A stretch of DNA of 12,292 bases, from contig PAHI01000008.1 in the NCBI GenBank assembly GCA_002705575.1, positions 1 to 12,292 on the forward strand. The letters run 5' to 3'. The position numbers were made by a program, and so were the translations under genes. Below the pieces are notes generated by a model, which was not told the origin of the DNA, did not search any database, and worked only from the letters and a program-made list of their open reading frames with translations. Shown here piece after piece: positions 6,854 to 12,292 of the stretch (the first letter of the stretch is position 1; every line of letters starts with the position of its first letter). The DNA is from Fidelibacterota bacterium (lineage in GTDB: Bacteria > Marinisomatota > Marinisomatia > SCGC-AAA003-L08 > GCA-002719095).

Positions 6854-7692
6854 ACTTTATATATTCTCTCTGCATTAGAACTTGCAATTTTTTTTGCCTC
6901 ATCTTCAGATAGTTGACCTAAAATTTGATTAGTAACTTTAATCCACTCTTGAATACCTTTTGCAGCATTAACAACTGGGTAATCACTTCCCCAGACCATC
7001 CTATCTGGACCAAAACATTCCAAAGCATGATCAACGTATGGCTTTATTGTATCATATGAAGATGTACCAGGAGCACAATAAGCCATTAAACCAGATAACT
7101 TACAAGTCACATTAGGCATTTCAGATAGAGATTTTAAATCTTTTCCCCATTCATCAATTTCTCCAGAAGCGATAGGTGGAACTCCACAATGATTTAAAAC
7201 TAGATCCATTTGATCACATTCTTTTACAAGTTCGGCAGCAATTTTTAATTGTGTTGGTAAATAACAAATATCAAATGGCTTCCCTGCAGCCCCTATTTTT
7301 TTCACATTATCTCTTACTGTAGATTTTTGTGATAATTCATCAGGCATGGTATGAAAGATTCTTCTGTAACCAGAAACATTCATTGCAGTAGTTTTTTCCA
7401 ACCATTCATCAAAACCACTTTCATCTTCTGGTCTTATTGAAACAATTAAACCCTTCATATTGCTATCAGGCTGATCCATTATAGATTTGATAAAATTAGC
7501 TTCTTTTTTATAATCGGAATCATCTACTCCTGTTTCCATGAATAATGTTCCTTTGATGTCAAAACCTTTTGTTAATTCTTTATAATTTTCTAAAGTAAAA
7601 TCTCCCTTATCAATAGGTGGAAAATTGTCTGCCCAACTATACCCTAATTCATCGCGGTACATTAAATGTTGGTGTGTATCAATGAGATCCAT
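6850..7692 (-). CDS. Amidohydrolase-family sugar lactonase (L-fucono/L-rhamnono-lactonase type)
   Basis: A 280-residue cytoplasmic TIM-barrel hydrolase of the COG3618/amidohydrolase-2 family. Visible landmarks are the HxH metal motif IDTHQHL (H7, H9), GYRRIFH (108-114) at the position of the family's G-R-H motif, NHCG (H168) and WGSDYPV with D237 near the C-terminus. The length is normal for the family. Known members open L-fucono-1,5-lactone, L-rhamnono-1,4-lactone and related sugar lactones. Next to an RhmD-like dehydratase and a sugar transporter, the best reading is hydrolysis of an L-rhamnono- or similar lactone to the aldonate used by RhmD; this is inference, and L-fuconolactone or 2-pyrone-4,6-dicarboxylate-type substrates remain possible. 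No Shine-Dalgarno is visible. TATGATAAT on the minus strand (7709-7701) ends 8 bases before the ATG, so the message may be nearly leaderless. Confidence 0.85.
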   Translation of the reverse strand: MDLIDTHQHLMYRDELGYSWADNFPPIDKGDFTLENYKELTKGFDIKGTLFMETGVDDSDYKKEANFIKSIMDQPDSNMKGLIVSIRPEDESGFDEWLEKTTAMNVSGYRRIFHTMPDELSQKSTVRDNVKKIGAAGKPFDICYLPTQLKIAAELVKECDQMDLVLNHCGVPPIASGEIDEWGKDLKSLSEMPNVTCKLSGLMAYCAPGTSSYDTIKPYVDHALECFGPDRMVWGSDYPVVNAAKGIQEWIKVTNQILGQLSEDEAKKIASSNAERIYKV

Positions 7693-7780
7693 AATGATTA
7701 ATTATCATAATATTTTTGATATTAAACTATTATTTATTAATACATATTTAAATAATTAAATTATAATTTAAAACAAAGAA
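7693..7780. promoter_or_regulatory. Divergent promoter region between lactonase and galE
   Basis: This 88-base spacer is almost pure A/T. On the plus strand a perfect TATAAT (7762-7767) lies 13 bases before the galE ATG, without a good -35. An alternative pair is TTGATA (7716-7721) and TAATAC (7738-7743), 16 bases apart. On the minus strand TATGATAAT (7709-7701) lies just upstream of the lactonase. Each match alone is weak evidence in such AT-rich DNA; divergent starts require at least one promoter in each direction. Confidence 0.35.
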
Positions 7781-8764
7781 ATGAATGTTTTCCTAACTGG
7801 TGGAGCTGGATATATCGGCAGTCATGCTGCACTTTCATTGTTAGACTCAGGTCATGACGTTCATATTATTGATAATTTATCAACAGGTAATGAAACTCTA
7901 ATTCCTAAAGATGCAGAATTTACAAATTGCAATATAAATGATGAAGGTGTTATTTCTGATCTTATACAATCAAATAAATTTGATTTACTTATGCATTTTG
8001 CAGGTTTTATTCAAGTTGAAGAGTCAGTGCAGATGCCTGAAAAGTATTTTAAAAATAATACTGATGATGCTATTAAGCTTTTTAATACATGTAAAAAAAA
8101 TGGTTTAAACAAAATAGTATTTTCTTCAACTGCAGCAGCTTACGGATCAGTAAGTGGTAATAAAATAATAGATGAAAATACAAATTTAAACCCTCAAAAT
8201 CCTTATGCAGAGTCAAAAATTAAGACTGAAAAATTTTTACTAGACAATAAAGATGATTTTAAATTTGTTATATTGAGATATTTTAATGTTGCTGGTGCAG
8301 ATAAAAATTTAAGATCAGGACAAATATCTAAAAAATCTACTCATCTAATCAAAATATTATCTGAGGTTGCTGTTGGTAAAAGAGACCATATTGAAATATT
8401 TGGGAATAATTATGATACTCCAGATGGCACAGCTATAAGAGATTATATTCATGTTTCTGATCTTGCTGATTTACATCTTGAGGTAGCAAAATATCTTTTA
8501 GAACAATTAGAGTCTAATTTGTTTAATTGTGGATATGGAAATGGCTTTAGTGTTTTAGATGTTATCAATACTACTAACAATATTTATCAAAATAAGATTA
8601 AATATAAATTTTCAGATAGAAGAGCTGGAGATGTAGAAAAATTAATTGCTGAAAATTCAAAAATATTAAAATATATTAAATGGAAACCAAAGTATAATGA
8701 TCTAAAAGAAATTATTACTTCATCAATTAGATGGGAAGAAAAGATTAATGCGTCAAATACATAA
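7781..8764 (+). CDS. galE: UDP-glucose 4-epimerase
   Basis: A 327-residue extended SDR that interconverts UDP-glucose and UDP-galactose (or the N-acetyl forms) using tightly bound NAD in the cytoplasm. The N-terminal Rossmann motif is TGGAGYIGSH (G7, G10, G13 for GxxGxxG). Then come D31 for NAD ribose binding in IIDNLSTGN, HFAG (72-75), SSTAAAYG (115-122) and the catalytic pair Y142/K146 in PYAESK. The residue at the E. coli Ser124 position is T117, an accepted substitution. LRYFNVAGA (165-173), then TAIRDYIHVSDLADLH (217-232) and RRAGDVEKLIAEN near the C-terminus are GalE-specific. It is first of the galE-galT-sufE unit, and the last 17 bases overlap the start of galT. No galK or galM is nearby, so it may serve polysaccharide UDP-sugar supply as much as galactose breakdown. 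Confidence 0.95.
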   Translation: MNVFLTGGAGYIGSHAALSLLDSGHDVHIIDNLSTGNETLIPKDAEFTNCNINDEGVISDLIQSNKFDLLMHFAGFIQVEESVQMPEKYFKNNTDDAIKLFNTCKKNGLNKIVFSSTAAAYGSVSGNKIIDENTNLNPQNPYAESKIKTEKFLLDNKDDFKFVILRYFNVAGADKNLRSGQISKKSTHLIKILSEVAVGKRDHIEIFGNNYDTPDGTAIRDYIHVSDLADLHLEVAKYLLEQLESNLFNCGYGNGFSVLDVINTTNNIYQNKIKYKFSDRRAGDVEKLIAENSKILKYIKWKPKYNDLKEIITSSIRWEEKINASNT

Positions 8765-9797
8765 AAGAACTTTTATTAGAAATGATGATAAAAGACTTTT
8801 ACTTTATGGCTATAATGAACATAAGGAGCCTGCCAGTCAACAACTTGACATAAGTGAAATTCCAAAGCCACATATGCGATGGAATCCCTCTAGAGTAGAA
8901 TGGGTTACCTACTCATCAGGAAGAAAAGATAGAACTTCTTTTCCTCCAAAAAAATATTGCCCACTATGTCCTGGAGCAAACTTAAATTATCCAACTGAAA
9001 TACCTTTTTCAAACTTTGAAGTTGCAGTTTTCCCAAATCGATGGGCAAGTTTCAACTCATTGGGAGAAGATATATCCATAGAAAAAATTTTGACCAAACC
9101 TTCAAAAGGTGAATGTGAAGTTGTAGTATATTCTCAAGAACATCTTGATACTATTTCTGAAATGCCTTTAGAGAGAATAGAATTACTAACTAAAGTATGG
9201 ATAGATAGATATAAAGAATTAAAAAAAAATCCTGATATTAAATATGTGCTCCCTTTTGAAAATAGAGGGGAAGAATGTGGTGTTACTCTTCATCATCCAC
9301 ATGGTCAAATTTATGCGTATCCATTTATTCCACCAGTAATAGATAAAGAGATTAAAGCCTTTAAAAAAGAAAACTTTTTAATTCAAATTATGGATGAACT
9401 AGAAGAAAAATATTATGTATATCAAAATGAAAGTTTTGTTGCTGCAGTCCCACCGTTTGCAAGGTATGCTTATGAAGTATGGATAATTCCAAAAGATCAA
9501 ATTGAAGGTCCATGGAAATTTAATGATAGTCAGATTGAAGATTTTGCAAAATGTATTAAAAAGGTTGTAAAAGGATATGATACTTTTTTAAATAAAAGAT
9601 GTCCTTATATAATGGGCTTACATGCATCACCTGAAATAAATGATAATAATTTTCATTTTCACGTTGAGTTTTATCCTCCTTTAAGACATGGTGACAAACC
9701 AAAAGTTTTGGCTGGCTCAGAGTCAATGGCTGGTGTTTTTATAATGGATGTATTACCTGAAGATTCTGCCAAATTGCTTAGAAAACATATGCTATGA
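8748..9797 (+). CDS. galT: Galactose-1-phosphate uridylyltransferase
   Basis: A 349-residue HIT-superfamily enzyme that exchanges UMP between UDP-glucose and galactose-1-phosphate through a uridylyl-histidine intermediate. The visible motifs are PHMRWNPSRVEWVTYSSGR (41-59, the GalT N-terminal signature), CPLCPG (71-76, first zinc pair), LPFENRGEECGVTLHHPHGQ (168-187) with nucleophile H185 and Q187, and HFHVEFYPP (303-311). The start at 8748 lies inside galE in another frame. It is supported because the stretch after it (KRTFIRNDDKRLLLYG) matches the N-terminus usual in non-enterobacterial GalT proteins, and purine-rich GGGAAGAAAAG (8733-8743) precedes it. The 17-base overlap with galE and 4-base ATGA overlap with sufE indicate translational coupling. 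Related nucleotide transferases with other sugar phosphates cannot be fully excluded. Confidence 0.94.
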   Translation: MRQIHKRTFIRNDDKRLLLYGYNEHKEPASQQLDISEIPKPHMRWNPSRVEWVTYSSGRKDRTSFPPKKYCPLCPGANLNYPTEIPFSNFEVAVFPNRWASFNSLGEDISIEKILTKPSKGECEVVVYSQEHLDTISEMPLERIELLTKVWIDRYKELKKNPDIKYVLPFENRGEECGVTLHHPHGQIYAYPFIPPVIDKEIKAFKKENFLIQIMDELEEKYYVYQNESFVAAVPPFARYAYEVWIIPKDQIEGPWKFNDSQIEDFAKCIKKVVKGYDTFLNKRCPYIMGLHASPEINDNNFHFHVEFYPPLRHGDKPKVLAGSESMAGVFIMDVLPEDSAKLLRKHML

Positions 9798-10219
9798 AGA
9801 CAATTAAAGAAAAAATAAATTACTACAAAGAGAGTCTCGATTTATTTGATGATGGAATGGGTAAATATAAGTTTTTAATTGACCAAGCAAAAAATGCAAA
9901 ACATTTTCCTGAAGAATATAGAAATGACTCATTTAAAGTATCTGGTTGTCAGGCACAAGTTTGGTTAGTTCCAAAGTTTAATGAAAATATACTTTCATTT
10001 TACTACGACTCTGATGCTTTTATTTCAAAAGGAATGATAACAATTTTATGTGATATTTATGGAGATAGAAAACCAGATGAAATAAAAAACTCTAGTTTTG
10101 AACTTTTAAATAATTTAGAATTAGAAACACTTTTAACTCCTGGTAGAAGGAATGGAGTTTATTCTATGTTAGAAAAAATAAAAGAGTACGCCAATTCTTA
10201 TTCGAAAAATAAAAAATAA
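9794..10219 (+). CDS. sufE: SufE-like cysteine desulfurase activator
   Basis: A 141-residue SufE-family protein, the usual length. The signature is KVSGCQAQVWLVP with the sulfur-accepting cysteine C52 (E. coli SufE uses C51). MGKYKFLIDQAKN (22-34) and LTPGRRNGVYSMLEKIKEYA (114-133) also match the family. SufE takes persulfide sulfur from the cysteine desulfurase SufS and passes it to the SufBCD scaffold for Fe-S cluster assembly in the cytoplasm. Its start overlaps the galT stop by 4 bases (ATGA, 9794-9797), so it is translated with the galE-galT unit rather than with suf genes. None of sufS or sufBCD is in this window. Its context gives no link to galactose metabolism beyond shared transcription. 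Confidence 0.92.
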   Translation: MKTIKEKINYYKESLDLFDDGMGKYKFLIDQAKNAKHFPEEYRNDSFKVSGCQAQVWLVPKFNENILSFYYDSDAFISKGMITILCDIYGDRKPDEIKNSSFELLNNLELETLLTPGRRNGVYSMLEKIKEYANSYSKNKK

Positions 10220-10225
10220 AAATAT

Positions 10226-11068
10226 TTAAATTCGCAACTTATTAAGAATTCGATAAATTAAAAATTTAATTCTATTTTTACTTATAAATATTTGTCCTTC
10301 CTTTTCGGAAGTTTCAATAATTTCTAATTGGTCAGAATTTTCACCTAATTTATCAATTTCTAACATTATAGTTGTCTCTGCACCACCAGCTGTAGAAAAA
10401 AAAAGTTCTTTAGGAAGATATCTATAATTTTGACCACCCAAAATCATATAAGATTTATTAATAAAAATTTTTTTTACAAATGAATTTTTTTTAAATATTT
10501 CAATTAACTCTTCAATATTTATTACAATGTAAGGCATCCAAAATTTATCATAATGCATTTGGCAAGAAAAATCGCTATCATACTCAGTTTCACCATTGTC
10601 CCTTGTGCGCAATCTTACAATTACATAATTCTTAGAAAGATTAATAAGCTTTTCAATAAATTTAATAGGATTTACCTGATGAAGTATAGTGTCTCGACTA
10701 TAAACTATATCAAATTTACCCCTATTCTTTAAATCTAGATTTTCATTTTCTAAAAGTTCAAAATTCTTAATACCAAATTTTGATTGTGCAAATTCAATTG
10801 CAGATTTTGATAAATCAACTCCATAATAATTTTTCTTTCTAAACTTAGATATATTTTTTAAAATATATCTCAAAAGATATCCGGATGCACAACCAACATC
10901 TAAAACTGAAAAGTTGTTATTTTTATTTAATAATTTCAATATTATTCTATTTTCAAAAAATGAGCCAAAAGTATAATTAAAGAAAGAATTAGAATAATTA
11001 TTCCAAGGATTAAATTGATCAAGATGTTTTTTTGTATTCCATCCATTAAAATATTTATTCTGAGACAT
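10226..11068 (-). CDS. Class I SAM-dependent methyltransferase
   Basis: A 280-residue cytoplasmic methyltransferase with a Rossmann-type SAM fold. Motif I is VLDVGCASGY (55-64), followed by the acidic ribose-binding end of strand 2 in YYGVDLSKSAIEFAQ (81-95, D85), and the post-motif FDIVYSRDTILHQVNP (119-134), which resembles the Methyltransf_11/25 type with a histidine-bearing helix. The C-terminal part beyond about 180 is less conserved and probably forms the substrate-specific cap. The substrate is unknown; proteins of this type often modify sugars, lipids or small metabolites. The gene is alone on its strand, converges on sufE with a 6-base gap and is divergent from the DMT permease. There is no Shine-Dalgarno; a minus-strand TATAAT (11086-11081) lies 12 bases upstream of the ATG, suggesting a very short leader. 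Confidence 0.85.
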   Translation of the reverse strand: MSQNKYFNGWNTKKHLDQFNPWNNYSNSFFNYTFGSFFENRIILKLLNKNNNFSVLDVGCASGYLLRYILKNISKFRKKNYYGVDLSKSAIEFAQSKFGIKNFELLENENLDLKNRGKFDIVYSRDTILHQVNPIKFIEKLINLSKNYVIVRLRTRDNGETEYDSDFSCQMHYDKFWMPYIVINIEELIEIFKKNSFVKKIFINKSYMILGGQNYRYLPKELFFSTAGGAETTIMLEIDKLGENSDQLEIIETSEKEGQIFISKNRIKFLIYRILNKLRI

Positions 11069-11190
11069 ATGTGTTTTTACATTATAATATAATTTTTTAG
11101 AAACTTTAATTATTAAAAAAATCTATGTATTCTTTGAATTGAGAGAGGTATAACCTTCAAAAATAATACTAAACTAAAAATTTGTTTAAA
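11069..11190. promoter_or_regulatory. Divergent spacer between methyltransferase and DMT permease genes
   Basis: This is the longest gene-free stretch in the window (122 bases). Overlapping TATAAT boxes occupy 11083-11093; the minus-strand version (11086-11081) is well placed for the methyltransferase, with a weak TTAAAG (11109-11104) 17 bases upstream. Towards the permease, GAGAGAGGTATAACC (11141-11155) is the only G-rich segment. It contains a small inverted repeat, AGGT-ATA-ACCT (11146-11156), and the TATAAC within it could be a -10 box, about 36 bases before the ATG at 11191. There is no convincing -35. Assignments are tentative. Confidence 0.35.
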
Positions 11191-12060
11191 ATGAAAATAT
11201 TATTATTGGGTATTTTATTAATTTGTCTTAATGGATTTACTGGATCTACTTTTGATACAATTACAAAGTTTTTAAGTCTTAATAATTATATTTGGTATCA
11301 TTATTATTCAATAGGTTTAACAATATCACTTATTACTCTACTAATTTATCTAAAATTTCAAGGAGGTATTAAAAAACATATTATTTTAGAAAAAAAACAA
11401 TATTATTTTTTACCATTAATAAGAGGTTTGCACTTTACTTTCATTACACCGACAATATTTTATTCTCTAAAATATATTCCTATAAATATTTTTACGACAT
11501 TATTAATGACAACACCCTTTTTTCTTTTAATTTTTGCAAAATTTATTTTGAATGAAAAACTTAATATTATAAGCTGGATCTCTATCCTTATAGGTTTTAT
11601 TGGAGTTATTATAGTTTTGAAGCCTACTAATGCAATTATTAACATTTATTTATTTCTTGTATTATTGGTTGCTTTAACTAATGCTTTAAGTTTCACATTG
11701 GTGAGTAAATACTCATATATGGCCACAAGTTATGGATTTACTTTTTACGGATTTCTCCCTCCTACTATTATTTCATTTATATTTTTTTTTACAGACCCAA
11801 TGATTCCCTCACAAAAAGAATTTTTATTTTTTGCAAGCTCAGGAATAACAGTAATGATTTCTGCTTGGGCATTAACCAAAGCTTACCATATTGCAGGTAA
11901 ATATAGCAGTATAATAAGTCCTTTTCTTTTTTTACAAATATTATGGGGTGCTTTATATGGTATTATTTTCTTTTCTGAAAAAATTAGTTTTTTATCTTTT
12001 ATAGGAATATTTGTAATAATAACCTCTGGTTCAATTGCCATTTATAATAGGAATAAATAG
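11191..12060 (+). CDS. EamA/DMT-superfamily permease
   Basis: A 289-residue integral membrane protein with about ten hydrophobic helices in two repeated EamA halves (about 1-135 and 145-289), the classic DMT layout. Visible landmarks are the N-terminal LICLNGFTGSTFDTITKFLS helix pair, the loop between helices in the first half ending FILNEKLNIISWISILIGFI followed by GVIIVLKP, and its counterpart in the second half, ALYGIIFFSEKISFLSFIGI. The duplicated (N/S)EK near the start of the last helix of each half is characteristic. Members export or import amino acids, metabolites or nucleotide sugars; no substrate can be assigned here. The start is set at ATG 11191; the in-frame TTG at 11182 would only add three residues and lacks a ribosome-binding site. 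It ends 6 bases before the convergent rhodanese gene. Confidence 0.9.
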   Translation: MKILLLGILLICLNGFTGSTFDTITKFLSLNNYIWYHYYSIGLTISLITLLIYLKFQGGIKKHIILEKKQYYFLPLIRGLHFTFITPTIFYSLKYIPINIFTTLLMTTPFFLLIFAKFILNEKLNIISWISILIGFIGVIIVLKPTNAIINIYLFLVLLVALTNALSFTLVSKYSYMATSYGFTFYGFLPPTIISFIFFFTDPMIPSQKEFLFFASSGITVMISAWALTKAYHIAGKYSSIISPFLFLQILWGALYGIIFFSEKISFLSFIGIFVIITSGSIAIYNRNK

Positions 12061-12066
12061 AATAAA

Positions 12067-12292
12067 TTAATATTCTGGTTTAACAGTGATTAATTTTTCA
12101 TCAATCCACGAAGTTATTCCTTTTTTTGCGTTATAAATAACATTATCAAATTTTTTTATTTCCATCATTTTAGCAATAATCGCAGTTCTTCTTCCTGTTC
12201 TGCAAATTAAAATTATTGGTTTACCTTCATCTATTTCTAAACGTAATTTTTCATACCATTCATCATAATTATAATTTCCTTCTTTATCAAAA
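12067..12292 (-). CDS. Rhodanese-domain protein, C-terminal part, cut by window end
   Basis: An open minus-strand frame runs from the window's last base to a TAA at 12069-12067, giving 75 C-terminal residues of a protein whose start lies beyond 12292. The sequence holds the end of a rhodanese fold: PIILICRTGRRTAIIAKMM contains the active-site loop CRTGRRT, with the sulfur-carrying cysteine directly after the ILI strand, followed by NVIYNAKKGITSWIDEKL, which matches the G-(x)-W final helix (commonly GG-x-x-W, here KGITSW). Such domains transfer sulfane sulfur or act as phosphatase-like or regulatory modules. The visible part resembles a stand-alone single-domain protein, but an N-terminal fusion cannot be excluded. 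Confidence 0.85.
   Translation of the reverse strand, partial: FDKEGNYNYDEWYEKLRLEIDEGKPIILICRTGRRTAIIAKMMEIKKFDNVIYNAKKGITSWIDEKLITVKPEY

Noticed and set aside
11460..11645. Minus-strand 61-residue frame inside the DMT permease gene
   Set aside because: It is an antisense shadow of hydrophobic permease codons, with nothing independent to support it.

Overview
The window is strongly AT-rich, densely packed protein-coding DNA from a bacterium. Coding strands alternate in short blocks, spacers are tiny and Shine-Dalgarno sites are mostly weak or absent. By eye this looks like a streamlined marine alphaproteobacterium of the SAR11/Pelagibacterales or HIMB59 type. That placement is an inference from base composition, compactness and gene content; no phylogenetic marker is present. 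I see no tRNA, rRNA, CRISPR, insertion sequence or phage gene, and no gene-free gap longer than about 122 bases.

Layout. (1) 1-1965, plus strand: the 3' part of an extended-SDR NAD-dependent sugar epimerase/dehydratase cut by the window edge, a short MetE-like (catalytic-domain-only) methyltransferase, and a small secreted protein of unknown function, with 3- and 2-base gaps. (2) 1973-3647, minus strand: an L-rhamnonate dehydratase-like enolase-superfamily enzyme (rhmD) followed by another small secreted unknown. (3) 3747-6853, plus strand: a CUT1-type sugar ABC transporter, made of a periplasmic binding protein, a strong intra-operon hairpin terminator and two MalF/MalG-like permeases, with no ATPase gene. 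(4) 6850-7692, minus strand: an amidohydrolase-family sugar lactonase (L-fuconolactonase/L-rhamnonolactonase type). (5) 7781-10219, plus strand: galE, galT and sufE, translationally overlapped. (6) 10226-11068, minus strand: a class I SAM-dependent methyltransferase. (7) 11191-12060, plus strand: an EamA/DMT permease. (8) 12067-12292, minus strand: the C-terminal part of a rhodanese-domain protein, cut by the window end.

How the genes fit together. The most coherent story is region 2-4: import of a sugar (or aldonate/lactone) by the ABC transporter, opening of an aldonolactone by the lactonase, and dehydration of the 6-deoxy-aldonate to a 2-keto-3-deoxy acid by the RhmD-like enzyme. This is the middle of a non-phosphorylative L-rhamnose-type pathway. 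The first step (sugar dehydrogenase), the last steps (2-keto-3-deoxy acid aldolase or dehydrogenase) and the transporter ATPase are not in the window. galE and galT form a partial Leloir/UDP-sugar module without galK. The exact substrate cannot be fixed from sequence alone. I did not find a clearly new class of system. The best leads are the ATPase-less transporter, the attenuator hairpin after the binding-protein gene, the short MetE-like protein and the two small secreted unknowns.
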